From Pedobacter cryotolerans (GTDB lineage: Bacteria > Bacteroidota > Bacteroidia > Sphingobacteriales > Sphingobacteriaceae), in contig NZ_SWBO01000018.1 of NCBI RefSeq assembly GCF_005116475.1, forward strand, positions 1 through 45,867: a stretch of 45,867 nucleotides of DNA. Direction: 5' to 3'. Under the pieces are notes generated by a model. That model searched no databases. It saw only the letters and a program-made list of their open reading frames with translations, and had not been told where the DNA came from. A program made the position numbers and the translations under genes. The first letter of the stretch is position 1; every line of letters begins with the position of its first letter. This document shows, one piece after another, positions 23,171-31,512 of this stretch.

Positions 23171-24275
23171 CTACACAAAGTTACCCGCTATTTTGTTATT
23201 GGCCGATGGCACTGTTTTTTACGGTAAAGCTGCCGGAAAAATTGGTACAACAACTGGTGAAATTTGTTTTAATACTGGCATGACAGGCTATCAGGAGGTT
23301 TTCACAGACCCTTCTTATTTTGGTCAGATTATGGTAACCACCAATGCACACATTGGCAATTATGGTATGCATAAAGAAGAAATAGAATCGGGATCGATAA
23401 AAATTGCTGGTTTAGTTTGCAAAAACTATAATATTATTTACAGTAGAAAAGAAGCATCAGAATCTATTCAAGATAATTTCCAAAACGAAAATATTGTTGG
23501 CATTGCTGAAATCGATACCAGAGCATTGGTACGCCACATTAGAAATAAAGGTGCTATGAATGCCATTATTTCTTCAGAAATAACTGATTTACAAGAGTTA
23601 AAAAAGAAATTAGCTGATGTACCAGATATGGATGGCTTAGAACTTTCTTCTCATGTAAGTACTAACGAGCCATATTATTATGGTAATCCTGAAGCTAAAT
23701 ATAAAATTGCTGCTTTAGATTTGGGCATCAAGAAAAACATTTTGCGCAACTTTGATGATAGAGATATTTATGTAAAGGTTTACCCGGCTAAAACTACATT
23801 TGCCGAAATGAACGATTGGGGAGCTAATGGATATTTTATCTCTAACGGCCCTGGTGATCCTTCTGCTATGGGTTATGCTATCGACACAGTTAAATCTATT
23901 TTGGAGGCAGATAAGCCATTATTCGGAATTTGTTTAGGCCACCAATTATTGGCAGAAGCTAATGGAATTGGCACGATGAAAATGTTTAACGGTCACCGTG
24001 GTTTAAATCACCCTGTTAAAAACATCATAAAAAACCACTGCGAAGTAACTTCACAAAATCATGGTTTTGGTGTAATACCAGATGAGGTTAGAAAATCTGA
24101 TAAAGTGGAAATTACCCACGTAAACTTAAATGATGATTCTATTGAAGGAATTAGAGTGAAAGGTAAAAAAGCTTTCTCGGTACAATACCATCCAGAGTCT
24201 TCTCCTGGCCCACATGATTCTCGTTACTTATTTGATGACTTTGTTGATTTAATTAAAGGCGATTTAGTTTGGTAG
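23163..24275 (+). CDS. carA: carbamoyl-phosphate synthase small (glutaminase) subunit
   Basis: 370 residues, the standard CarA length. It hydrolyses glutamine and passes ammonia to CarB for carbamoyl phosphate, used for pyrimidines and arginine. The N-terminal domain has LLLADGTVFYGKAAG, CFNTGMTGYQEVFTDPSYFGQI and EIDTRALVRHIR. The class-I glutaminase domain has GPGDPSAMG, the nucleophile Cys257 in FGICLGHQLLA, and His343/Glu345 in VQYHPE. carB is not adjacent downstream, where a terminator follows. The start ATG is 3 nt after a repeat-containing leader and gives the usual N-terminus. Confidence 0.95.
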   Translation: MTNYTKLPAILLLADGTVFYGKAAGKIGTTTGEICFNTGMTGYQEVFTDPSYFGQIMVTTNAHIGNYGMHKEEIESGSIKIAGLVCKNYNIIYSRKEASESIQDNFQNENIVGIAEIDTRALVRHIRNKGAMNAIISSEITDLQELKKKLADVPDMDGLELSSHVSTNEPYYYGNPEAKYKIAALDLGIKKNILRNFDDRDIYVKVYPAKTTFAEMNDWGANGYFISNGPGDPSAMGYAIDTVKSILEADKPLFGICLGHQLLAEANGIGTMKMFNGHRGLNHPVKNIIKNHCEVTSQNHGFGVIPDEVRKSDKVEITHVNLNDDSIEGIRVKGKKAFSVQYHPESSPGPHDSRYLFDDFVDLIKGDLVW

Positions 24276-24579
24276 ATAAAGGTTGAGGGTTGGAAGGCAG
24301 AAGGTTTAAGGCCTAAACTGCAAAAACCTAACATTATATAAAAAGGATGTTTGTTAAATGCAGACATCCTTTTTGGTTTGATTACATTTTTGCTCTTTGA
24401 TCTTGAAAATCCTTTAATCCTGTAAATCCTGCTCCAGACAATTATCAACTCATCCCTATCAAACATCATTTTATCGACATTTTACTGCCAATTAGCTAAA
24501 ATTCATCAACTATTCATATAAAGCTTCTTACTTTAGCATTATAGAAACAACCTCAGCTTAACGCTATCAAATAAAAATA
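24276..24579. other. carA to ABC transporter gap (304 bp)
   Basis: No gene. It holds a 7-nt-period stretch GGTTGAGGGTTGGAAGG (24281-24297), the carA terminator, and an AATCCTG-type repeat (about 24404-24430, aatcctttaatcctgtaaat). The last 100 bp are AT-rich with a weak -7-like TTACTTTA and probably hold the promoter of the ABC transporter pair. Confidence 0.5.
24340..24374 (+). terminator. carA terminator
   Basis: AAAAAGGATGT (24340-24350) pairs perfectly with ACATCCTTTTT (24364-24374), giving an 11-bp stem ending in T-run. Confidence 0.85.
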
Positions 24580-25344
24580 ATGGAAAAAAGAAATGCCATC
24601 ATTAGTGTAAAAGATCTTGTAAAAAACTACGATGATTTTAAAGCAGTACAAGGTTTAACCTTTGATGTTTACGAAAATGAAATTTTTGGTTTATTAGGCC
24701 CCAATGGAGCTGGCAAAACAACTACCTTAGAAATTATAGAAACACTTCGTCAAAAAACATCAGGAGAAGTTATTGTTGATGGTTATTCAGTCGATAAAGA
24801 CCCCAGTTCAATTAAACGAATTATTGGCGTTCAGTTACAAGCAGCTGGTTATTATCCAAACTTAAATTTAGTAGAACTTTTAGAACTGTTTTCGGGCTTG
24901 TACGGCGTAAATGTAAATCCGATGGATATGTTGGCCAAGGTTAACTTACAAGACAAAGCAAAAGCAAAATATAAAGCTTTATCTGGTGGACAAAAACAGC
25001 GTTTCTCTATAGCAACTACGCTAATCAATTCACCTAAAATTATTTTCTTAGATGAACCAACCACAGGTTTAGATCCGCAAGCCCGTAGAAACCTATGGGA
25101 TTTAATTTCGGAAATCCGTAAGCAAGGTACAACAGTGGTAATTACAACACATTATATGGATGAAGCTGAGCAATTGTGCGATAGGGTAGCTTTTGTAGAA
25201 AGAGGACAAATTATTGCCCTAGATACACCAGATCAATTGATAGATAACTTGATAGCAAGTGGTTTTGAACGCAAAAAAGAGGTTAAAAAAGCAAATCTGG
25301 AGGATGTATTTATCAATCTAACCGGCCAAGAGTGGCGTGAATAA
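24580..25344 (+). CDS. ABC transporter ATP-binding protein
   Basis: 254 residues. Walker A GPNGAGKT (40-47), Q-loop near Gln85, signature LSGGQ (134-138), Walker B IIFLDEP (154-160), D-loop GLDPQARR and the switch His in TTHYMDEAEQ are all intact. The layout is that of DrrA/YadG-type exporters, with a short C-terminal extension. It would power the membrane protein encoded by the next gene, for export of an unknown lipid, drug or polysaccharide. The stop codon is fused to a hairpin repeat that separates the two genes. Confidence 0.94.
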   Translation: MEKRNAIISVKDLVKNYDDFKAVQGLTFDVYENEIFGLLGPNGAGKTTTLEIIETLRQKTSGEVIVDGYSVDKDPSSIKRIIGVQLQAAGYYPNLNLVELLELFSGLYGVNVNPMDMLAKVNLQDKAKAKYKALSGGQKQRFSIATTLINSPKIIFLDEPTTGLDPQARRNLWDLISEIRKQGTTVVITTHYMDEAEQLCDRVAFVERGQIIALDTPDQLIDNLIASGFERKKEVKKANLEDVFINLTGQEWRE

Positions 25345-25469
25345 ACCCCTAAATCCCCGCCGCGGCGGGGACTTCAAAATCAACTAATACCAAACAAAAA
25401 AAGCATTATGATTAATAACGATAGACCATCTAATCAAAATACTAGCTCCACTTTAGGGGTTGGGGGTTA
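25343..25469. repeat. hairpin repeat spanning the ABC gene junction
   Basis: The left arm AACCCCTAAATCCCC starts at the stop codon of the ATPase gene, followed by a G+C-rich hairpin CCCCGCCGCGGCGGGG. The right arm CTTTAGGGGTTGGGGGTTA lies at 25451-25469, inside the permease gene. Related elements: 26747-26775, 29798-29864 and 34410-34484. Confidence 0.65.
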
Positions 25470-26547
25470 TAGTCACACAAAAGCCACCTTAGCATTAGCA
25501 AAAGCAAGTTTTCGCTCTATCATGCGCAGCCCATCGGCGGTGGTTTTTACCTTAGCCTTTCCATTAATTTTTATTTTAGTTTTTGGCTTTTTAGGAGGCG
25601 GCGGCACTAAACTAGATATTGCTTTAGCACCAGGTTCTGACATACAAAACCCTGTAGTTGTTGCTTTAGAAAAAACAGGCTTAGTTAGATTAACCAAAAA
25701 CGACGACCAAAAAAACATTGATAGCAAGCTCGAAAAAGGCAATTACGATGCAGTTATTAAGGTAGAGAAAAACCCAAATGGTGTACCTGCTTATTTTACC
25801 AACGTAACTTATACCTCAGCTTCTTTAGATAAAGGCAATATTTTAAAATCTATTTTAAACGAAATCTCCTACAATTTAAACTCACAAAATTTAAAACCAA
25901 CAGTTACAGAAATTAGAGCAAGTACCGTAACCGGACGTTTATATCGCACCATCGATTTTATTTTACCAGGTCAGTTAGGTTTCTCGTTGTTAAGCACTGG
26001 TGTTTTTGGTACTGCCTTTGTATTTTTTAGTCTGCGCCAAAACTTAGTCATCAAAAGATTTTTTGCTACACCTGTCAGAAGATCAAGTATCGTAATTGGC
26101 GAAGGTATTGCCCGTATCGGTTTCGCGTTGCTTGGTGCGCTATTCATCATTTTAATTGGTCATTTCTTTTTTCATTTTACGCTAATTCATGGCGCAATTA
26201 CCGTAGCCAATATGCTCATTTTATCAACGCTTGGTGTGCTGGTTTTTATGGGGTTTGGTTTTGTGGTATCTGGTATTGCAAAAAGCGAAAGTACCATCCC
26301 TCCTATTTCTAACATCATCACTTTGCCGCAATTTTTACTCTCAGGTACATTTTTCTCTATAGATGCATTTCCAACTTGGTTGCAACCTATTAGCAGAGCC
26401 TTGCCTTTAACTTATTTAAATGATGCCATGCGTAAAGTTGCTTTTGAAGGTGCCGGACTTTGGGATGTAAAACAACAAATCTTCATTATGCTTATTTGGG
26501 GAATTGGAATTTACGCCGTTGCCGTAAAAACTTTTAAGTGGGAATAA
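25408..26547 (+). CDS. ABC-2 type permease
   Basis: 379 residues. One membrane helix near 44-63 (SAVVFTLAFPLIFILVFGFL), an extracytoplasmic loop of about 120 residues, then five helices from about 192 to 372, as in DrrB/YhgE-like ABC-2 permeases. It forms an exporter with the preceding ATPase. Residues 14-21 (STLGVGGY) are encoded by the right arm of a mobile-looking repeat, so the N-terminal 25 residues are probably acquired and non-conserved. Conserved homology should start around ALAKASFRSIMRSP. ATG 25408 is the only Met start before the first helix region apart from Met at MRSP. Confidence 0.9.
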   Translation: MINNDRPSNQNTSSTLGVGGYSHTKATLALAKASFRSIMRSPSAVVFTLAFPLIFILVFGFLGGGGTKLDIALAPGSDIQNPVVVALEKTGLVRLTKNDDQKNIDSKLEKGNYDAVIKVEKNPNGVPAYFTNVTYTSASLDKGNILKSILNEISYNLNSQNLKPTVTEIRASTVTGRLYRTIDFILPGQLGFSLLSTGVFGTAFVFFSLRQNLVIKRFFATPVRRSSIVIGEGIARIGFALLGALFIILIGHFFFHFTLIHGAITVANMLILSTLGVLVFMGFGFVVSGIAKSESTIPPISNIITLPQFLLSGTFFSIDAFPTWLQPISRALPLTYLNDAMRKVAFEGAGLWDVKQQIFIMLIWGIGIYAVAVKTFKWE

Positions 26548-26984
26548 TTTAAGAATTTGAAGCGCAAGAACACTGCTTTTTACAAATTGTTTTCCTGTGT
26601 TTCGTTTGTACGCTTCGCTTCGTCGTTGCTCTCCTCGCTGCAGGGTACCACTTCACCCAGGGCTGTTTTTAAAGCCAATGCTATTAAAACCTGCCAAAAG
26701 CACAAAGCGTTAATCGCTAAACCCGGTGGCAGCGATATCCTTTCGCTTAAGTCCCCTTCGGGGATTTAGGGGAAACATTTAGCGTACAACGGGACTGCTG
26801 TTGCCATTATAACTGCTGTTGCTTTACATCATCTTTTAAAAACGGGGTTATTCTTATCCATTTGCGAGCAATAAAATCCCCAGCAACAATTAGTGCTCAA
26901 TAGCTTTTTCGCAACACAATTAAACATTTTTTGTTATCATTACAACAATCAAATTTTAAAGTTAAAACCATAAACATTAAGCTT
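26548..26984. repeat. 437-bp gap with degenerate repeats
   Basis: No convincing gene. The stretch contains CTAAACCCGGTGGCAGCG (26718-26735), a hairpin AGTCCCCTTCGGGGATTTAG (26750-26769) and CAACGGGACTGCTGTTGCC (26787-26805). This looks like an outer repeat of the AAACCCG...CGGGACTG type with a CCCCTAAATCCCC-type element in its loop. The last 100 bp, AT-rich, probably hold the promoter of the flavin reductase gene. Confidence 0.5.
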
Positions 26985-27542
26985 ATGAAAAACATCTCAA
27001 TTATTTCTTCAAGTGTAAGAAATGGCCGAAATAGTCACCGCGTAGCCCTTTATTTTAAGAATTACCTAGAAGAAAACGATATTGCTGATGTAAAAATCAT
27101 CGATCTAAAAACACTCGATTTTCCGATTTTTGAAGAGCGCTTAAAATTCATTTCCGAACCTACCGAAGCTATGCTTTCCTTAGCAGACGACATCAAAAAT
27201 GCTGATGGTATTATAGTTGTAACTCCCGAATACAATGGTGGATATCCGGCTAGTTTAAAAAATGTAATTGATTTATTGTATGCTGAGTGGAAACGCAAGC
27301 CAATTGGTATTGCCACTGTTTCTGCTGGTGCATTTGCAGGCTCGCAAGTAATTACTTCGCTACAATTTACCTTATGGAAAATTGGCGCTTTAGTAGTACC
27401 AGCTATGTTTCCTGTTGCAATGATTGATAAAACATTTGATGAAAATGGCAACCCAAGCGATAAGGAAGCAACAGATAAAAAAGCTAAAAGTTTTGTTGCT
27501 GAGCTCATTTGGTGGATAGAGGCTAAACAAAAGATGGAATAG
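26985..27542 (+). CDS. NADPH-dependent FMN reductase family protein
   Basis: 185 residues from ATG 26985. I choose this over a longer frame from 26931 because MKNISIISSSVRNGRNSHRVA places the FMN phosphate loop SSSVRNGRNS at the usual N-terminal position. PEYNGGYPASLKNVIDLLY is the flavodoxin-like FMN ring motif, followed by IGIATVSAGAFAGSQ. The family (SsuE/ChrR/azoreductase-like) reduces flavins, quinones or xenobiotics in the cytoplasm. It is followed 70 nt later by an aquaporin gene; whether they share a transcript is unclear. Confidence 0.9.
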   Translation: MKNISIISSSVRNGRNSHRVALYFKNYLEENDIADVKIIDLKTLDFPIFEERLKFISEPTEAMLSLADDIKNADGIIVVTPEYNGGYPASLKNVIDLLYAEWKRKPIGIATVSAGAFAGSQVITSLQFTLWKIGALVVPAMFPVAMIDKTFDENGNPSDKEATDKKAKSFVAELIWWIEAKQKME

Positions 27543-27612
27543 ACTAAAAGCTACCTTCATTTTAGTTTAGTTGAGCTACCGATAAACCTATCGAAAACTT
27601 AAACAAAATAAA

Positions 27613-28296
27613 ATGAAAAAATTAGTAGCAGAATTTATTGGAACACTTTGGCTCGTACTTGGCGGCTGTGGGAGTGCAGTTTTAGCTTGTAATTATCCTG
27701 ATGCGGGTATTGGCTTTATAGGTGTTTCTTTAGCCTTTGGTTTAACCGTTGTAACAATTGCTTATGCTTTTGGGCATATTTCTGGCGCACATTTAAACCC
27801 AGCGGTATCGGTTGGTGCTTGGGTAGCGGGGCGTTTAGAAACCAAAGATTTAGCACCTTACATTATCTCTCAAGTATTAGGAGGCGTTGCCGGAGCTGGT
27901 ATTTTATATGTTATTGCAACTGGTAATGGCAGCAGCATTGGCGGTTTTGCAACCAATGGTTACGATGCATTATCGCCTGGCAAATATAGCATGTTAGCAG
28001 CTTTGGTAACCGAAGTGGTACTTACCTTTATCTTTTTATTGGTTATTTTAGGCTCAACAGATGAGCGTGCACCAAAGGGATTTGCAGGTTTAGCCATAGG
28101 TTTATGTTTAACTCTAATTCATTTAATTAGCATTCCGGTTACCAATACCTCGGTAAATCCAGCTCGTAGTACAAGTCAGGCACTTTTTGTAGGTGGCGAT
28201 GCTGTTGGTCAACTATGGTTATTTTGGGTTGCGCCAATTGTAGGTGCAATTTTAGCAGGCATGGTTTATAAATTTTATTTCGACGCTAAAAACTAA
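27613..28296 (+). CDS. aqpZ: aquaporin Z-type water channel
   Basis: 227 residues, matching AqpZ. Six membrane helices and two half-helices with NPA motifs at 62-64 (HLNPAVSVG) and 182-184 (SVNPARS). The selectivity filter predicted from alignment is Phe42, His170, Thr179, Arg185, which is the water-specific set and excludes glycerol facilitators. It lies in the inner membrane and balances osmotic water flow. A strong terminator follows. Confidence 0.93.
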   Translation: MKKLVAEFIGTLWLVLGGCGSAVLACNYPDAGIGFIGVSLAFGLTVVTIAYAFGHISGAHLNPAVSVGAWVAGRLETKDLAPYIISQVLGGVAGAGILYVIATGNGSSIGGFATNGYDALSPGKYSMLAALVTEVVLTFIFLLVILGSTDERAPKGFAGLAIGLCLTLIHLISIPVTNTSVNPARSTSQALFVGGDAVGQLWLFWVAPIVGAILAGMVYKFYFDAKN

Positions 28297-28314
28297 AAAT
28301 TAGCAACTTATATT

Positions 28315-28350
28315 AAACGCCATTTAGCTTAAAGTTAAATGGCGTTTTTT
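28315..28350 (+). terminator. aquaporin gene terminator
   Basis: AAACGCCATTTA (28315-28326) pairs perfectly with TAAATGGCGTTT (28336-28347), 12 bp, then more T. Confidence 0.88.
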
Positions 28351-28432
28351 GTTTAATTAACTGATAATCTACATTTAAATTTAAAAAAAGATAAAAAAAC
28401 AAGGGATGCGCATTAATATTTAAAAATTATTT

Positions 28433-28440
28433 TAACTTTG
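28433..28440 (+). promoter_or_regulatory. enolase promoter -7 box
   Basis: TAACTTTG matches TAnnTTTG; the transcript would start near 28446, giving a leader of about 58 nt. The -33 element is not clear. Confidence 0.55.
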
Positions 28441-28503
28441 AAAAAGCCTTAACTAATTGTACTTTTTACACTAAGGCTAATTAATAATCAAAACCAAAAT
28501 AAA

Positions 28504-29799
28504 ATGAGTTTAATAATTGATGTCCATGCAAGACAAATCCTCGATTCGAGAGGTAATCCTACAATAGAAGTTGAAGTTATCACTGAGAATGGCCAAATGG
28601 GTCGTGCTGCCGTTCCGTCTGGAGCAAGTACTGGCCAACACGAGGCTGTAGAATTACGTGATGGCGACAAGAAAGTTTACATGGGTAAAGGCGTTTTGAA
28701 AGCCGTTGAAAATGTAAATACAGTTATTGCTAAAGCTTTGCAAGGTGTTGATGTTTTTGAACAAGTGTTGATCGATAAATTAATGATCGATTTAGATGGA
28801 ACAGAAAACAAAGGAAAATTAGGTGCTAATGCAATTTTAGGTGTTTCTTTGGCAGTTGCTAAAGCTGCAGCAGCAGAAAGCAGACAACCTTTATACCGTT
28901 ATGTTGGTGGTGTTAATGCCAATACTTTACCAATCCCGATGATGAATATCATTAACGGTGGTTCTCATTCTGATGCTCCTATTGCTTTTCAAGAATTTAT
29001 GATTATGCCTGTTGGCGCTCCTTCTTTCTCTGAAGCTTTACGTTGGGGAACAGAGGTTTTCCATAACCTAAAAGCAATTTTACACGATAGAGGTTTATCT
29101 ACAGCAGTAGGTGACGAAGGTGGTTTCGCTCCAACTTTTGATGGAACTGAAGACGCAATCGAAACCGTTTTAAAAGCGATTGAAAAAGCAGGTTACAAAC
29201 CAGGTGCTGATATTTGTTTGGCTTTAGATTGCGCTGCATCTGAGTTTTATAAAGATGGCAAATATGATTATACTAAATTTGAAGGCGCAACTGGTGTTAT
29301 TCGCTCAAGCGAAGAGCAAGCTCAATATTTAGCTGATCTTTCTGTTAAATACCCTATTATTTCTATTGAAGATGGTATGGATGAAAACGATTGGACTGGC
29401 TGGAAAAGTTTAACTGATAAAATTGGAGATAAAGTACAATTGGTTGGTGATGATTTATTTGTAACTAACGTAAAACGTTTACAAACAGGTATCGATACCC
29501 AAACTGCTAACTCTATTTTAATAAAAGTTAATCAAATTGGATCTTTAACTGAAACTATTAATGCAGTAAGTTTAGCTCAAAACTCTGGTTATACTTCGGT
29601 AATGAGCCACCGTTCTGGCGAAACTGAAGATACTACAATTGCTGATTTAGCTGTTGCATTAAACTGTGGTCAGATTAAAACTGGTTCGGCTTCTCGTTCT
29701 GATAGGATTGCAAAATACAATCAGTTATTACGTATTGAAGAAGAACTAGGTGAAGCAGCTCGTTTTATCGGCAAAAACTTTAAATACGCTAAAAAATAA
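28504..29799 (+). CDS. eno: enolase
   Basis: 431 residues, the standard length. Converts 2-phosphoglycerate to phosphoenolpyruvate in glycolysis, with magnesium, in the cytoplasm. The N-terminal VHARQILDSRGNPTIEVEV, the catalytic GDEGGFAPT, SIEDGMDENDW metal site, ILIKVNQIGSLTET with the catalytic Lys, and SHRSGETEDTTIADLAV are all present. The stop codon overlaps the start of a hairpin repeat. The next gene encodes a DivIC/FtsB-like protein, a neighbour order also known from other bacteria. Confidence 0.97.
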   Translation: MSLIIDVHARQILDSRGNPTIEVEVITENGQMGRAAVPSGASTGQHEAVELRDGDKKVYMGKGVLKAVENVNTVIAKALQGVDVFEQVLIDKLMIDLDGTENKGKLGANAILGVSLAVAKAAAAESRQPLYRYVGGVNANTLPIPMMNIINGGSHSDAPIAFQEFMIMPVGAPSFSEALRWGTEVFHNLKAILHDRGLSTAVGDEGGFAPTFDGTEDAIETVLKAIEKAGYKPGADICLALDCAASEFYKDGKYDYTKFEGATGVIRSSEEQAQYLADLSVKYPIISIEDGMDENDWTGWKSLTDKIGDKVQLVGDDLFVTNVKRLQTGIDTQTANSILIKVNQIGSLTETINAVSLAQNSGYTSVMSHRSGETEDTTIADLAVALNCGQIKTGSASRSDRIAKYNQLLRIEEELGEAARFIGKNFKYAKK

Positions 29800-29864
29800 C
29801 CCCTAAATCCCCTAAAGGGGACTTCACCAAAATCCAAAAGCCCCTTTAGGGGTTTGGGGTGTTA
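29798..29864. repeat. hairpin repeat fused to the eno stop codon
   Basis: AACCCCTAAATCCCCTAAAG starts at the stop codon and pairs with CCCTTTAGGGGTTTGGGG at 29841-29858. Same family as 25343-25469 and 34410-34484. Confidence 0.75.
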
Positions 29865-29888
29865 ATAAGTTAATAAACATATTTGCAA

Positions 29889-29922
29889 AACATCCGAAGA
29901 TTTAAAACCTTCGGATGTTTTT
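29889..29922 (+). terminator. eno terminator
   Basis: AACATCCGAAG (29889-29899), 9-nt loop, CTTCGGATGTT (29909-29919), then T-run: 11 bp perfect stem. Confidence 0.88.
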
Positions 29923-29934
29923 ATTTACATTTAC

Positions 29935-30022
29935 GTCATTGCGAGGTACGAAGCAATCCTACAAAAATGTGTTTGTAAAAATTTTATTTAACGCTTTAAG
30001 ATTGCTTCGTACCTCGCAATGA
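29935..30022. repeat. REP-like element, CATTGCGAGG type
   Basis: GTCATTGCGAGGTACGAAGC (from 29935) and GCTTCGTACCTCGCAATGA (to 30022) form perfect arms of more than 20 bp around a loop of about 40 nt. It ends 16 nt before the DivIC-like gene, so it replaces most of that gene's upstream region. Confidence 0.8.
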
Positions 30023-30038
30023 AGATTTTTAGAAAATT

Positions 30039-30338
30039 ATGAAAAAATTACTTGAACTGATACGCAATAAATACTTTTTAACTGTTGTAGGTTTTGCAGT
30101 ATGGATGATGTTTTTTGACAGAAACGATATGATATCTCAATATGAATATCGCTCGCAAGTAAACAAGCTACAACAAGAGAAAGACTTTTATACTAAAGAA
30201 ATTGCTACAGTACAAAAAGACTTAAAGGAGTTAGATAGCAACTTAAACACCGTTGAAAAATTTGCTCGCGAGAAATATTTTATGAAGAGAGACAATGAAG
30301 ATGTTTTTGTAATTGTAAATGGCGAACAAAAAAATTAA
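30039..30338 (+). CDS. septum formation initiator family protein (DivIC/FtsB-like)
   Basis: 99 residues: a short cytoplasmic N-terminus, one membrane helix (about 12-27, YFLTVVGFAVWMMFF), then a coiled coil (about 35-75) and the FAREKYFMKRDNEDVFVI segment typical of the family. It would join the FtsQLB-like subcomplex at the division site. The location after eno supports this. It is separated from eno by a terminator and two repeat elements, and no clear promoter is visible. Confidence 0.88.
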   Translation: MKKLLELIRNKYFLTVVGFAVWMMFFDRNDMISQYEYRSQVNKLQQEKDFYTKEIATVQKDLKELDSNLNTVEKFAREKYFMKRDNEDVFVIVNGEQKN

Positions 30339-30396
30339 TATTCAACTAAAAATTTATTTTAAGCTTCAGTTAGCATATATTAATCCTTAACATAAA

Positions 30397-30900
30397 ATGA
30401 GAAAAGGACTACTATTTATCTTTTTAATTTTTATAGGTCTTAGCTCATTTTCTCAAGTTTTACCCAATTTCAAGCAGATTAAACTGAACAAACGAGTTCA
30501 CTTTAAAGAAGCCGAACCAGCTGTAAATCTTACAATTGCTTATCTTTTTAATACTCCAATAGATAAAAAAAACAAAGCTAGAGCAGAGGCTGGGCAATTT
30601 TTATTAAAATGGATGAATGGTACACCAGATTACACTTTTTATTTAGAAGAGAAGGAAACAAGCTACTTTAATACCGATGCAGACTTGATGCTGATGTACA
30701 TGGCAGGCTTAACAAAATTCAGCTTAGAAAATAGGGATCTTAAAGATCAAAAAATTAAGATACTCGGAGCACTTAATATTGTACTTCCCTATTTAAATAA
30801 TCAAGAGGATAAAAAAACATGGGGCACCGATCTTTGGCAACTCAATGAGGCGCATCAAAAGAGCAAGTTGTCAACTTATTTATATCCTTCAAACAATTGA
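30397..30900 (+). CDS. secreted protein of unknown function
   Basis: 167 residues with a signal peptide (MRKGLLFIFLIFIGLSSFSQ, about 1-20). The mature part is mainly helical, with KWMNGTPDYTFYLEEKETSYF and LMLMYMAGLTKFSLENRDLKDQKIKILGALNIVLPYL. I do not recognise a named domain. Similar short exported helical proteins are frequent in Sphingobacteriaceae. It is 58 nt after the DivIC-like gene and may be cotranscribed. Its stop abuts the stop of the opposing TRIC-like gene. Confidence 0.8.
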   Translation: MRKGLLFIFLIFIGLSSFSQVLPNFKQIKLNKRVHFKEAEPAVNLTIAYLFNTPIDKKNKARAEAGQFLLKWMNGTPDYTFYLEEKETSYFNTDADLMLMYMAGLTKFSLENRDLKDQKIKILGALNIVLPYLNNQEDKKTWGTDLWQLNEAHQKSKLSTYLYPSNN

Positions 30901-31512
30901 TCAATAGCCAAACTTAGGTAAGGCTAATTTATATTTAACAACAACTATTCTTAGAGTAGTTATAAATGCAATCACCAATATTTTTGCAACATCTGCTTTT
31001 AGATTAAAATAAAGCAAAGCGAAGTATAAAATCCCACCTAAAATACAGGCGGTTGCATAAATCTCCTTCCTAAAAATCAGCGGAATTGTGTTTAACAAAG
31101 TATCTCTAATAATCCCTCCAAAACAACCAGTTATGGTACCTAAGGCTACACAAATACCTGGTTCTAAACCAAAAACAATGCCTTTCTGTACGCCTACTAA
31201 AGTAAATAAACCTAAACCGAGCGAATCGAAAAGAAATAGCGTTACCTTAAATTTTTTAATTTGGGTTTTAAAAAACATGGTTAACATAGAAGTAACTAAA
31301 ATGAGTAAGCAGTAATTTACATTTCTCATCCATGCTACTGGTGTATCGCCTAACAACAAATCTCTAACCGTACCACCACCAATTGAAGTTACAAAAGCAA
31401 TAATTAATACACCAAATGGATCTAAACGCTTCTGCATTGCCGCAAAAGTTCCAGAAATGGCAAAGGAAATAGTTCCTAATATTTCAATGGCATAAGTTGT
31501 TGTTATTTCCAT
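30901..31512 (-). CDS. TRIC/UPF0126-family membrane protein
   Basis: 203 residues with about seven membrane helices and the internal duplication of the family: GTFAAMQKRLDPFGVLIIAFVTSIGGGTVRDLLLG and, later, GTITGCFGGIIRDTLLNTIPLIFRKEIYA. The GGGxxRD loops form the pore in bacterial TRIC homologues (YicG-like), which conduct monovalent cations. Its start ATG overlaps the stop of the upstream vWA-like gene (TAATG), so translation is coupled. Confidence 0.92.
   Translation of the reverse strand: MEITTTYAIEILGTISFAISGTFAAMQKRLDPFGVLIIAFVTSIGGGTVRDLLLGDTPVAWMRNVNYCLLILVTSMLTMFFKTQIKKFKVTLFLFDSLGLGLFTLVGVQKGIVFGLEPGICVALGTITGCFGGIIRDTLLNTIPLIFRKEIYATACILGGILYFALLYFNLKADVAKILVIAFITTLRIVVVKYKLALPKFGY

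Noticed and set aside
26557..26769. 70-codon open frame after the ABC permease
   Set aside because: It runs through degenerate hairpin repeats, has no domain-like pattern, and its end is formed by a CCCCTTCGGGG repeat.
27062..27508. 148-codon minus-strand frame opposite the FMN reductase
   Set aside because: Lies entirely antisense to a conserved gene and shows no independent features.
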